Positions 35,501 to 47,130 of a DNA stretch of 64,000 bases are shown here, piece by piece. A program made the position numbers and the translations under genes. The stretch covers positions 161,744,492 to 161,808,491 of the forward strand of contig OX638368.1 of the NCBI GenBank assembly GCA_951812925.1, in the 5' to 3' direction. The notes beneath the pieces were generated by a model. It was not told the DNA's origin. It did not search any database and was given only the letters and a program-made list of their open reading frames with translations. Origin of the DNA: Calliopum simillimum (lineage: Eukaryota > Arthropoda > Insecta > Diptera > Lauxaniidae). Numbering within the stretch: position 1 is the first letter of the stretch; the number at the start of each line of letters is the position of its first letter.

Positions 35501-36480
35501 AGTTTATAAAATAAAATAAAGTTAAAAGAATATAATGATTGCATTACAATATAACCTAAAAGTACAATAGTATCTACCAAACGGTACCAAAACATGTTTT
35601 TGCAATTTCAGGTTAGGATGTCCCCAAATCCTGACGACGTAGAGGGATTCTGTGGCCAGTTTTGGACTCACATCAGTTTATGTGGTGTAAAACTGTCAAA
35701 ATGTTTTCTAAATGGTTTTTTGTTCAATATTTTTTTATGGCGTGAAGTTTTTCTTAACTAATTGGTTAACTAATGACTGTGAATCTAGGTCTTAGTCCTT
35801 TATGTCAAATATTTTCAAAAAAAAAAAGCCGTAATTTCAAAATAAAGAATATGGAAATGTCAAAAAGACATTTAATTGCTTTCAACAGGATCTATATTCC
35901 TGGCAAAACAATCATTGAAAAAAGAGTTTGGTGCGAACATACGCTTCAGAAACAGACGTGAACTTGAGGTATTTGAAGTCATTGTTTTACATGGATAACA
36001 CAAGCACAATTCCAGCTTTGGAAGTCTCATAAGTACTTTAAAAAATTATCGAAGATTTAATCCTCAAGATTTAGTTTTTGTGACCGTGTTTTCGTCTTAA
36101 TTTTTTAAAAGCGGAAAAAATTTTCTCACTTTTTGGATCACTTAAAATTGAATTATAAAAATATAATGGGAACTAACGTACACAAAAATTATGTGTGTAA
36201 GACACTAAGAGATTGCATTTACTTATGTTGCATTTTCCACAAATTGTAAATCAATCAATCGTTCATTGCAATGTGCTGTCAACAAGACGCCAGAGTTTTT
36301 TCACCAATTTGACGCTCTGTACACGTGGTTGCACACTAAAATTACGACGTTTGTCAATAGATTCAATCGATCAACGGCGATTAATAAACTTTTTAAGGTT
36401 GGAATTGTAAAGGGAGAAAGTCTTTTTCATTTGTATACATCAACGAAAAAGCATTAAAGTAGCTTTAGTAAATTTTAAAG
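35501..36480. other. Non-coding, no feature recognised
   Basis: Frames at 35773-35961, 36213-36410 and 36266-36457 show no domain. Confidence 0.45.
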
Positions 36481-37400
36481 TATTTTAAAGGGGACCAAAG
36501 CCGTCCGAAGGGTGGATGAAATTTTAAAACCCTTGGACGAAGGTGTTTTGCCACTTTAACATCTTTTAACGCAGGAGTTTCGACCTACTTTCGAGCTGAC
36601 CTTGAATGAAGTGTTTTCCTTAAATTTCCCCGGAAAATCCCAAAATATTTTTTAAGGGCTTGCTTTATTTTTTCAGCCAGACGAAACCATGAGAATATTT
36701 GGCGATCATATCATATGACACACGAATTCGGAGCTAGTTTCGAGCTCATCAAAAACGAAAAGTGTTTTCCGGAAAACCCCAAACTTTCCCGGAAAATCCC
36801 CAAAAAACATTTTTTATGGCGGTGCCATTACATAATCCCCACGGACATAATCCCCATTTCGTAAATGGGTGTTATGTCCGCAAATTGTTGGATATATTAC
36901 CGACTGATCCGCGAAAAACTTTCGGACATAATCCGAATAATTTGTGGACATAACATAGGGAAAAATAAAATTTTTTTTAAATTTTTTGGGATTTTCCTGG
37001 GAAATTTAAGGAATACACTTCATTCAAGCTCAGCTCAAAACTAGCTCGAAATTCCTGCGTTAAAAGATTTCATCGCTTACTATTCCCGCGGATTCTCGTC
37101 TGGCTGAAAAAAATAAAGTAAGCTATAAAAAAAGTTTTTTGGGATTTTCCCAGAAAATTGGGAGTTTTCCGGAAAATGCTTTTAGCCCAAAATTAGCTCG
37201 AAAGTAGCTCGAAACTCCTGCGTTAAAAGATTTCATCGCTAAGTTTTCCCGCAGATTCGTCTGGCTGAAAAAATAAACTTAGCTATGGAGAACAATTTTT
37301 CCGCTTTTCCGGAAAATGGAAAATTTTCCAGACAGTTCGAAATTACTGTTGAAAAGCTCGAAAATAGCTCGAAATTCCCAACCAAAAAACATCGAAATTC
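36481..37400. repeat. Mosaic of direct and inverted short repeats (TTTTCCGGAAAA, TAGCTCGAAA, GGACATAATCC words)
   Basis: GCGTTAAAAGATTTCATCGC recurs near 37056 and 37212, with an inverted partial match near 36550. TTTCCGGAAAA and GGGATTTTCC words recur on both strands. GGACATAATCC and its complement-like GGATTATGTCC pattern cluster at 36825-36955. CTTGAATGAAGTG near 36601 is mirrored by CACTTCATTCAAG near 37017. This is probably a decayed element built of reiterated words. No gene. Confidence 0.5.
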
Positions 37401-37439
37401 GTCACACCTGCATTGCTCACTTTATGCACCTAATTATAT

Positions 37440-37930
37440 GTGCTTATGTACTTATGTACGTTTGGAACGGGCAAAACTTTTTCACACCAGGGGGTGTGGC
37501 ACCGCCTTAAATTTTAAATTTGATTTGGTCATAACTCGCAAACCATACAAAATATTTAAATGAAATTTGGTGGGCGGGTACTGCTTAATAAAATCTTCTA
37601 ACAAACTTTAAGTGGGCGGGGTCAAATAAGTGCCACACCCACTTTTTAACCCTTGATATTTTTGATTCGAAAACAACTCCAACAATTTTGATGAAAACTT
37701 AGGAAATGTTACCTCTGCAAACAATGATTAATATATGATATGCCGTTATATTAGGAAAACTCGTTAAAGGGCGTGGTGCCGCCCACAAAAATATGATACG
37801 GTATAACAAAAAATTAAAAAACAATCATTCTAAAATTAATTATGGAAAGCCTACTTGCAATAAGGCATCTCTGATCTGAAAGTGGGCAAAATATCGAAGT
37901 TGCTTGTGGAACCTCCCATACAAGCAAAAT
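37440..37930. repeat. Repeat-derived sequence with GTGCCACRCCCAC words, probably diverged family A relative
   Basis: GTGGCACCGCC, GTGCCACACCCAC, GGGCGTGGTGCCGCCC and CTCCCATACAAGCAAAAT recall the internal units of family A, but the ends were not found. Confidence 0.4.
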
Positions 37931-38394
37931 ATGTTAAATGCCATTTGGATTAGAAGGAATTTGTACAGAAACAAACGTTGAGTCTTTGAAGTTTTGCTAC
38001 AGTCCGGTTCGTCATGGCGTTATCAACATTGCCAAAGTTTCGATTCTGTATAACATTTTTCTAAGCTTTTGTGGTTTCTTCTTGTGCTATGATTCTCTGG
38101 GTTACAATAACACTATGCTTGAGTCGAAAACTTTTCTTTTTGACATAAATGGATAAGTTAACACAGTTCGAGTTCGAAAAGTTTAGTGATATTAGTTATT
38201 TTTACAGTTTAGCTCTTGTTTTTGAGATATTCGGTAATAAAAATTTTATATAAAAAAATCTAATAAAAAGACGTATTTTTTGAACCAAATAATAAAATAA
38301 AATTTCTTCATTTAAAGAAATATTGGGTGTACAACTTAAAAACCGGAATTTTTTAGCGAAATTTGATGCTTCATTGTGGAAAAATGTTACAATA

Positions 38395-39065
38395 TATTTT
38401 GTTCAAAGTATTGTCCATTGGAAGCTACAACATTTCCCCATATTTCAGACAATTTATGAATTCCATCCCAAAAAAATTGCGCCGGCTTGGCGGCCAAAAA
38501 TGAATCGAGCCAATTTTCGATATCTTGAACTTAAGTGAACCGTATTCCTGATAGGGCATTCTGCATTGATCGGAACAAATGGTAGTCTGATGATGCAAGG
38601 TCTGGGCTATAAGGCGGGTGAGGCAAAATTTGTATAGATTTCCCATCCGTTGTTTTCCAGGTAATTTTTGACTGGGGCAGCAATATGTGGCCGAGCGTTA
38701 TCGTGGTAGAAAATGATTGACTCGTGTCTGGTCGCATACGTTGGCCGCTCTGCCTGGATTTTCTGCTTCAATCGGATCAATTGTTGACGATAGAGTTGAG
38801 CATTAATAGTTTGGCCACCTGGCAACAGCTCATAATGGATCACACCTAGCTGGTCCTGACCAGGACGTTCTTTGTCTTCGACATCAAAATCACCACTTTT
38901 AAACCGTCGAAACCACTCACGGCAGCTTGATTCAGCTGGAGCATAGTCCCCATAAACTTCTACAAGCAAACTATGACTTTCCGCAGCAGTTTTCTTTGCA
39001 AAAAAATGACCCAACAGAACCTCCCGCAAATGCTGTCTTTTTCTCCAATTTTCGAAGTTATTCAT
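38395..39065 (-). pseudogene. Mariner transposase with internal deletion
   Basis: The start is MNNFENWRKRQHLREVLLGH at 39065. The first 70 residues hold the DNA-binding half, including EVYGDYAPAESSCREWFRRF and KSGDFDVEDKERPGQ. At about 38855 the frame jumps to DQLGVIHYELLPGGQTINAQ, losing roughly 120 residues that contain the first catalytic Asp. Downstream, IIFYHDNARPH (second Asp) and YSPDLASSDYHLFRSMQNAL (third Asp of the mariner DDD triad) remain, but a frameshift near 38630 and a stop after GIRFT break the frame. Similarity continues as DIENWLDSFLAAKPAQFFWD to about 38395. Length would normally be about 345 residues. Dead, but its ends could still be acted on by a related transposase. 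Confidence 0.9.
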
Positions 39066-39229
39066 CGTGAAAAATAATAATGATGCACACAAGATAAAAT
39101 TGTTTTGTTGACTGATTTTGACAGCTGTCAAATGTACCTTCAAAATGACATATAAGTATATAAAGTTCGAGCTTTCACGATATTTGTTAGTACGGACATC
39201 CACCGACAAATTCCGGTTTTTAAGTTGTA

Positions 39230-40115
39230 GGGGAGATGTGTGTACCTTGGTCCGCTTTTCAGTTTTTTCAGTGTGCTGGATTTTCCAAAAAAGTTTCTTT
39301 AGTTTTTTGATTAAGTTATATTTCTACAATGCTTGCAGCATCAAATGACGTGACAATGATATTTCTATGTCTTACCATTGGGTAGAAATATTACTTTTTC
39401 CGTTGCAATCTCAAACGGTCCAAGGTACACCATGCAAGTGTACCTTGGACTATTAAAAATAAAAGAGAATACATTGTATTTTGGTAATAAATTATGAAAG
39501 AACCATTTATTATGTAATCAAAAGTAACATTTTTTTCAATAAAAAAAAAAATAAATTAATCATAAACAAAAATTATATCACAAAAAACTGCATTTAGTAA
39601 AAAACAATTAATTAAACAAAAATGGTTGCAAATAAAAACATTAATCGCGTAAATAATAATAATAATATTATATTGAGAGGCGATTATGGTTTCCTGGTTG
39701 CCCGTCGAAAAAGGCTCGCTGGTCAATAAGCTAGGTCCAAGGTACACATAGACAGCATGTTTTAAAAACAGTCAACACCCATAACACATGTTAATGAAAA
39801 TACATCTAAAACACACTAAAAGCTTAAAACAATAACTAAACTTCCTTCCTGATGTTGTAAAACTGAAATATTTCAAGTAAGTCCTTCACAAAACGTTTCG
39901 TAGCTTACTCCAAAAACAAATTTTTACACACAAAAAATACTTTTTCCGTCGCTTTTTATACACGCGTACAGCTTGACAGTCTGAAGTCTATTTATATGAG
40001 TCACCGGTATGAGTGGACAATTTCATAGAAGAACATTATCATACACGTGCAACTGTTGAGTGGCAACCGGTACTCGGACCGAGGTACACTCGGACCAAGG
40101 TACACACATCTCCCC
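39230..40115. mobile_element. TA-target element D, copy 1 (word GTACCTTGGTCC), nested in mariner right end
   Basis: The ends are GGGGAGATGTGTGTACCTTG and its complement, with TA at 39228-39229 and 40116-40117. GTACCTTGGTCC or its complement recurs near both ends and inside (about 39416-39450 and 39733). It is 886 bp with no transposase frame. A second copy, in opposite orientation, is at 45048-45932. The intact left end of the host mariner shows the empty target GGGTGTACAAC. Confidence 0.85.
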
Positions 40116-40126
40116 TACACCCAATA

Positions 40127-42749
40127 TTTTCTACTTTGAGTGTTCAAAATTGCAGAAAAAACTAGAAAGTGTTAACATAAAAATTAATTTTTCCATGTTG
40201 ATTAAATGTTACACATACGACATGTTGCACTTGTTTAAATAGCAAATAATAAATATAAATGGCCATAACTGTTGCAAATATAACGATGAATTGTGCAATT
40301 TTTTATCATTTTAAAGTTAGGATGTTCTTGGTGGTAACTAATTATTAATCTGCAATGTCTCGAAAACCGAAACTCAAACGTAGAAATGTATATATGTAAT
40401 CACTGAACTCAGTTTGCTTGAAATTTATTCACTACCAAGATCACTCAAATTCTGCAATATCGACTGCCATAGCGTAATTACTGTTAATTTTTTTTATTTT
40501 CTTTAAATACTCAATACCCACACTGGTACTAGTAGTCTTGACAGCACTTTATTGCTTGGTCTATTTAATTGCAACTAAATAGTTAGTCTTGTCGAATAAG
40601 GTAAACGCATAATTATGACCAGTCTCTACGCTCAAACGAACTCCAAAGTATCGATACTAGCACTCGTATATGATCTGTTGGAAAAAAGGAGACAGCTTTT
40701 TAAGCTAACAACGAGTTAGTGAAAGTTTCTGCAATTAGTTGTCAAACAACGACCAATTTTACAAAAAAACGTTTTGAGTTAAATCAACAAATTATCGCAT
40801 TTGGAAATAAAAAAATCAAACCACTAATCGAAATGCTTGCTTACAGTGCATTTGTTTCATAAAACTTCCATAGTAAAAGCCTTTTTGTGATTATGAATCA
40901 GTGTCCTGTTTCCATTGCATCTTCTATATGTACATAGCTGTTAAAAATTTTTACGCCTTCACAGATCCTGGTTGTAATGCTGGCTCGAAAGTGATGGATT
41001 CCAATATTGTAATTAGCATGAAAAAACGCCCACAGTTCAAGCCAATATTTTGACTTTTAAAGCAAGTAATGCTCGCTGTGTGATGGCAAATGAACCTGAG
41101 TCGTAGCATTAGATGCTTTGTTGCTGCAACCTCATAAGACAACATAATTACAAAGACAATAAGCAAAAAACTTGCACTTTTCCGATAACTTCGGCGATAC
41201 AAACAAAAAGGCCAAAGTTGAACAATTTTTATTCGGATTTGTTGCCGCATGCCACAGCTGCTGCTATGAAATGTCTTCTTTCTCCATTTTTCTTTGTGAT
41301 TCCAGTTGTCAATGGCGGCGGCCACAGCAAATATGTTGCTGTGTTGTGCGCAACAATTGTTGCCGATATCATTTTTGTTGCCAAGTTGCTCGCATGCTAC
41401 AATTTTGTTTTTGTGCTGTACATTTTTAGCGTGGTAAAAGTCGTGAGAAATTAAATCAATTTGTGGCGCATTATGCGATGCCAACTGTAAACCGAATCGA
41501 ATCACTGAACAAATGCTGGGAAGGAAGACAACAAACAAAAGGGGGTTCAGATGCGGGTGCTGTTGACTATTTAAGCTGAAAATGAGCGCGTTTATTTAAA
41601 CATTTTTCCCGCTGTAATCTGAATGAAAGAATTAATTTGTTGCTTTCTCGTCTCGTAGTGCCGTCAACGTCCTCATTTAGCAGATTTTTTTCATTCATTG
41701 CGAATTTTTTTCTGCCTTAATGTTGGTATTGTTGTTTGCATTTTATCGTTGTCGGCACTTTCATATAAAAGTGAAATTAAATAGCGAGCTCTCAGCCTAC
41801 GCCTTGGGGGTGTTTTGTGGCAGTTGGTGTTTTCACCACATACATCGAAGACCAATATTTTAAGACCTAAGAAATAACCTTATAAGCATTGGACTCAAAG
41901 TAAGAATAAACGTGCTTTCAACACTTTTCAAACTATTTCAAGCTAACGCAATGCAAATTCTTTTTATGTCATCAAGCAAATTTCATATTCTGTACATCAT
42001 TTATTTATTCCTTACAATTAACTAAACGAATATGATATAAAAACTTCTTTGATCGGAAGCATCCGCTTAAGAAAATCAAATCGAAAAATTTTAAGTAAAG
42101 AAGATCTAAGTAGTAGTGCAGGAAATGTTATAGTTAAAAATCAGCTTAACTTAATTTAAAGGACATGCCTTAAAGCCACGTTATTTGCACTTTGAAGCCA
42201 GGATATCTCTAAATCCTTACTTGATAGAAATATTATTTTTTCCAGTTTCAGAGAATATAAGTCATCTTTTACTTCAAGTTTGAAATTTATGTAAACCAGT
42301 GTTATTGATGACTTACAATTCAATTAATTAAGTAAATTGAATAATAGCCGGGAATTTTATTTGCTCTGCTGAAAAAAACAACTTATGATTAATTTTTTGT
42401 GCGTTTTTCTTTTCTTGTTAATTCGTGAAAATGAAGTCTTTCAAATGCATTCCACATTCAGAGAGAACAACATCAGCCATCACACCAACAATAGCAATCA
42501 GCATCAACATCAGCATCTAAATCAATGTCTGTAAAATTGCAATTTGAGCAAATACAAAAACAAAACTTTTTGAACGAATGCTCTCGAATATCGTAAAAAA
42601 TAACAAAAGTGTGTGAGAAAATGTTCAGCATTGTGTTGATGATGTGCATAAATCTTTGGTATTTCCAAGGTTCATTGCAGAACGAGTGCAAAATGCAAAA
42701 TATCTATTAACAGTGCACTTGGAGAAATTGAAGTATGATAAAATAAAAA
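40127..42749. other. Non-coding; moderately GC-richer near 40950-41850
   Basis: A 195-codon minus frame (40951-41538) and shorter plus frames (41113-41454 and 41172-41429) overlap each other. None shows a recognisable domain, signal peptide or splice context, so I do not call a gene. The block includes the candidate promoter at 41764. Confidence 0.4.
41764..41899 (+). promoter_or_regulatory. Candidate TATA/Inr core promoter with a short first exon
   Basis: TATAAAAG at 41764-41771 and CTCAGCC (A at 41794) are spaced 30 bp apart, the classical TATA to +1 distance. AGTTG at 41822 is DPE-like, one base off the ideal place. A possible donor CAAA|GTAAGA follows at 41900. The strand matches the PEAK-family gene 19 kb downstream. 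The Inr is TCAGCC rather than TCAGTY, so support is moderate at best. Confidence 0.3.
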
Positions 42750-43501
42750 CTAGTAAGGGTGCTACCTTTGGCCTGGCCAAACATTAAATAGCCTACACTG
42801 CAGTATTTTGAAAATATTGCTTATATGGGAAGTGCCATGACCTCTTGTGCGAAGTAACCCATTTTTTTCTCAGAGTTTGAATTTAAAGTTCTTAGTATTT
42901 GAGTGAAATTTGGTTGGATTATCTCAAAAAATGTTTTCAGTATAGCGTTTTGAAGCTTTTGCGTATATGGGAGGTGCCACGCCCTCTTGTCCGATTTTAT
43001 CCAGTTTTTGTTTAAAGCTTTCAGTTATAATTCTTAGTGTCTGAGTAACATTTAGTTCGATTATCTCAATAAACGCTTTCAGTATAGCATTTTGAAGCTT
43101 TTGCTTATGTGATAGGTGCCACGCCCTGTTGTCCGAATTTGCTCAGTTTTTTCTTAGAGCTTGCGCTTACAATTCGTAGTATTTATGTGTATTTTGGTTG
43201 CATTATCGTGTAAATACTAAAAAAGTTGCATTTTGAATATATTTTTTGTATGGGCGGTAGGCGTGTCCGTTGACCGATTTCGCTCATTTTCAATCCCCGA
43301 GCTAACTTTGACGACAGAGGCTGTGCACCAAATTTCAGCCAGCCAGCCACCCAGCCAGCCAGACAGACGGACATGGCTATATCGACTCAGGAGGTGACGC
43401 TGATCAAGAATATATATACTTTTCTATATCTGCCACGCCTCCTTCTCTGCGTTACAAACGGAAGGACAAAGTGAATATACCCTGGGTGTAGGGTATAAAA
43501 A
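42750..43501 (+). mobile_element. Helentron/DINE-like repeat, family A copy 3
   Basis: It starts at ACTAGTAAGGGTG and ends GTAGGGTATAAAA. Tandem units with ATATGGGAGGTGCCACGCCC-like text lie near 42823, 42963 and 43103 (period about 140 bp), with CAGCCAGCCAC repeats near 43337-43362. The right 200 bp are nearly identical to copy 1. Confidence 0.7.
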
Positions 43502-43518
43502 ATCATAGGCACAACTTA

Positions 43519-44442
43519 CAGTCTGTTAAATAAGAGCGTGGTCATTGTTGTGAGAAAATGAAAATACCCATTGCGAAAATTCTTTTTAATATTGATTTAT
43601 TTGATCGAAAACTTCAATGCAAATACATTAATAGCAGGTCCAATCACCCCCAGCATCAATTATAGCTTGACATCTTCGCGACATACTTTGAACAAGATTT
43701 TGCGCATACTCTTCTGAAAACGACCTCCAAATTTTGTGAATGCGTCGAACCAGCTGTTTCAAGTTGCAGGGTCGGTTTTTCTGAAGCTTCATCTTCATTT
43801 GCGCCCAAACGTTTTCAATTGGATTGGCATCGGGCGACTGAGACGGCCAATCCAAAGTCACGACACCATTTTGTCTTTGGCCCATTCAAGACGTTTTTGG
43901 ACATGTTTTTCACTGAGCATCGGTTTTTGCAAAGTACTTCGGTTTTTCACACTATTTGCAATCAAATGATTACGAATAGTTCCGTGGGAGATATTCAAAC
44001 CTTTTTGGGACAATTTCGAAGCACCTTCACGCAAAGTTAATGTTGGATTTTTCGAAAATAGAGCACAGATCAGTTTTTCCTGTTTTTCCGTCACTACACC
44101 GACAGACCCGCGATTTGGAAAGTCATCGACATTTTTTTCTTCTTTGAAGCGATTCACCCACTTACTCACAAACTGTTTCGACTTTTGCATATACTTCGCA
44201 GCCGCCGCTTGGGTCATTTTGGGACCTTTGGGGTGCAAACACAAAAAAACGGCTTCAAAGCGCGACGCGTACGCGGTACTCATTTTGGAAAAATGCTGAG
44301 AACGCATTGAAAAGAGTGGTCAGCTGATTCACTTTCACGATGCATGAAGGACAATACTGCCCTCTGTGTGAGAAAAAAAAATTACAGCATTATACTTTAC
44401 CGATCGCGAGTAATCGTGACCACGCTCTTATTTAACAGACTG
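43519..44442 (-). mobile_element. Internally deleted Tc1-like element
   Basis: The inverted repeats CAGTCTGTTAAATAAGAGCG (43519), continuing TGGTCA, and their complement ending at 44442 are perfect over the quoted part, with TA at 43517-43518 and 44443-44444. The 924-bp copy carries two transposase pieces on the minus strand. Well-preserved ends suggest a fairly young copy. Confidence 0.85.
43628..44283 (-). pseudogene. Tc1-like transposase, two ends with the catalytic core deleted
   Basis: The N-terminal piece starts MSTAYASRFEAVFLCLHPKG at 44283, with a helix-turn-helix (MTQAAAAKYMQKSKQFVSKW), a PNRGSVGVVT linker and a second HTH (LTLREGASKLSQKGLNISHG), to EWAKDKMVS near 43858. The C-terminal piece, in another frame (43885-43628), has SQSPDANPIENVWAQMKMKL, containing the conserved Glu, and ends QAIIDAGGDWTCY. 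The FSDE and DNDPKH-type blocks with both catalytic Asp residues are missing. About 150 of some 340 residues are lost at the join near 43870. Confidence 0.88.
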
Positions 44443-44460
44443 TAATAACTCAGTTTTTTA

Positions 44461-45045
44461 GCACACCAAAAAACATACTGCATGGTACCTCATCTTTCTA
44501 CTACAAGACTTTGTTTCATAAAAAAATTAGCAAAATTTCGTTTTTTTTTTTAAATGCCGGTTTTTCTGTACAAAATTTTAAACGATTTTCCCCATTTTTC
44601 CTGCGTTTATTTTAGTGAGCATTTTTTTTACTTCTCTCAGAATTTCCAAAACTTTTCCCTTGCTAAACAAGATATTGAAACAGAACACAGCTTTGAAACC
44701 CGATTAAATTCGGCATGTCCTTAAAAAAACCGAACCAGTCTTTTTTTAAGATCGAAAACATGATAATCCCATAATTTTTGTCATGTGGTCCACATGTCAA
44801 GAACACCAAGTTCGTAAAATCGAGTAAAGCACCATGCCAAAAAGTTTCAGTGCAATCGGTGAAAATTGATTCGTCCTCTCATAGAGAAGCAGCCAACCTA
44901 TTTTGAGTGAAAATCAGAAGATTCTTACCCATTGGGTAATACCCAAGTATTAGGAGTTTGATTAAGTAAAAATATAGAAGATGTAAGAATAAAGCAAAAT
45001 TTTCAGTTTTCGATTTTGAATCTAGTCAAATCATTTTTAATTGTG
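44461..45045. other. Non-coding, with a short fragment of palindrome G
   Basis: GGTACCTCATCTTTCTACTA near 44483 matches the terminal part of element G (near 12560). The remainder is unrecognised. Confidence 0.45.
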
Positions 45046-45047
45046 TA

Positions 45048-45932
45048 GGGGAGATGTGTGTACCTTGGTCCGAGTGTACCTCGGTCCAAGTGTGGGTTGC
45101 CGCTCAACAGCTGCACGTGTGCGATAATGTTCTTCTATGGAATTTTCCACTCATACCGCTGACTGATATTAGTACACTTCAGACCGTCAAGCTGCATGCG
45201 TGTGTACAAAGTGACGGAAAAAGTGTTTTTGGTGTGTAAAAATTAGTTTTTGGAGTAAACTACGAAACGTTTTGTGAGAAACTTACTTAGGATATTTAAG
45301 TTTTACAACATCAGGAAGGAAGTTTAGTTATTGTTTTCAGCTTCAAGTGTGTTTTAGATGTATTTTAATTAATGTGTGTTATGGTAATTGGCAGTTTTTA
45401 AAACATGCTGTCTGTGTGTACCTTGGACCTATGCTTAGTGACCATCGAGCCTTTTTCGACGAGCAACCAGGAATCCATAATCGCCTTTCAATATAATATT
45501 ATTGTAATTATTTACGCCGCTTATGTAATTATTTACAACCAGTGTTTGCTTAGTTAATTGTTTTTTTCCAAATAGATTTTTTTGTGTTATAACTTTTATT
45601 TATGATTTATTCTTTATATTTATTGAAAAACATGTTACTTTTGATTACATAATAAATGGCTCTTTCATAATTTATTACCTATATAAAACGTATTTTCTTT
45701 TATTTTTGATGGTCCAAGGTACATTTGCATAGTGTACCTTGGACAGTTTGAGATTGGTACGGAAAAAGTAATATTGCCACGCAACGGTAAGACATAGAAT
45801 TATTATTGTCACGTCATAAGATGCTGCAAGCATTGTAGAAATATAAATTAATCAAAAAACTAAAGAAACTTTTTTGGAAAATCCAGCAAATTGAAAAAGC
45901 TGAAAAGCGGACCAAGGTACACACATCTCCCC
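45048..45932. mobile_element. TA-target element D, copy 2
   Basis: It has the same ends as 39230-40115, in opposite orientation, with TA at 45046-45047 and 45933-45934. At 885 bp it is almost the same length as copy 1, so the family is homogeneous. The 61-codon frame 45054-45239 covers the left-end words and is not a gene. Confidence 0.85.
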
Positions 45933-45934
45933 TA

Positions 45935-47130
45935 CATATCTGAACACATGATGTAAGATACTTAATTAATCGTCCTCAATCGATTTTGCTCCTGGATTTT
46001 TTTAGACCAACATTAATCCTTTAATGTCGTAGTTTTCCTGAAATTCTGTTATCGGCCGGAAATCAGGAGATATTTCAAAAACAAAATATTGAACTAAAAA
46101 CAGCGGCTTTGATCTAATAGACGTGTCACACAAGTGAGAATTAAACTTAACATTTCAATCGGTGTTTCTTTTTACCAAAAATGTTTAGAAATCAAATTTA
46201 TCGGGCGACCAACTTTATTTTTATTCTTGCTGCGAAAATCATAATGACTGATGATCTTTAATATATATAAATGAAACTTAAGCAAATATTTTGTAAAAAC
46301 AGGCCAGAAATCCGAGCACATACTGGAACTCAACGAGAAAAATGTATAATTTAATTCATATCTCGGAAAGTCTTCTACAAAAATCGATTTGGTTGAAATG
46401 TAAGGAAAACAGCCCGATCAATATCTAGTAGAAAAAAAGTCGGTACCACGCCCACTATAATATATAATTGATCACATCTCTAAAAAAATATGACGCAGAT
46501 GAATGAAATTATGTACATATGTATTTCAGACCTCTATAGAAAAACCATTTTTTGGTGATAAAACTCCGATTGGGGGACTCTAAACGTTAATATTTTTTAG
46601 TGAAACTTGTAGAGCTTTAAGTTTATATAAAATGAAAGCGAATTTCTAATGGCTCGCAAAGAAAATAGAAAGTCGCGATATTTTTGTGCCAGTCTACTAA
46701 TACTTATCTAACTGCTTAAGTCGATAAGTTCAACATAAGTTCTATTCTATAATATAAAGTTGTACTGCTTTTCTTTAAGCAGTTTTTCCTTTTTAACACA
46801 GTAAAGTACTCGTACTTGTTAGGTTTTCAAGGAAAGCTTTTATGAAAATGTAACTAGACTTCACATCAACTTGCTACTTTTATGCTGTAGTTGTTTCAAG
46901 AATCTTTTATCATTCTAATGCAAGTGTAGGATCTTTTATACACGACCAACAGTATTCTGAATACAATTTGGAAATAACTTTTTCATTTGATTTTTCAATA
47001 AGTTTACATATTTTTAAAATGATAATTCTTACACTGTATATGGAAGCCTTGAGAAAATTTTGGCACCTTGTAGGTGTTCAATAAATAATAAAATTTCTTT
47101 TCAAGAGTCTCTTTGTGAACATCAATTTAT
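45935..47130. other. Non-coding, repeat-like in part
   Basis: TACCACGCCCACT near 46443 and long A-rich text near 46060-46600 look transposon-derived, but no ends were found. Confidence 0.4.

Larger units (their letters stand above)
38323..40124 (-). mobile_element. Internally deleted mariner element, with another element nested in its right end
   Basis: The inverted repeats begin TTGGGTGTACAACTTAAAAA and continue CCGGAATTT. The left one is intact at 38323. The right one is split at its TA by the insertion 39230-40115, so its last seven bases, CACCCAA, lie at 40118-40124. TA flanks the whole element (38321-38322 and 40125-40126). Without the insert the copy is about 914 bp, whereas mariners are about 1.3 kb, which fits the deletion in the transposase. 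Confidence 0.85.

Noticed and set aside
40951..41538. 195-codon minus-strand frame, the longest outside transposons and the PEAK-family exon
   Set aside because: No domain, no convincing splice or start context, and overlapping plus-strand frames of similar quality in GC-richer sequence. Probably chance.
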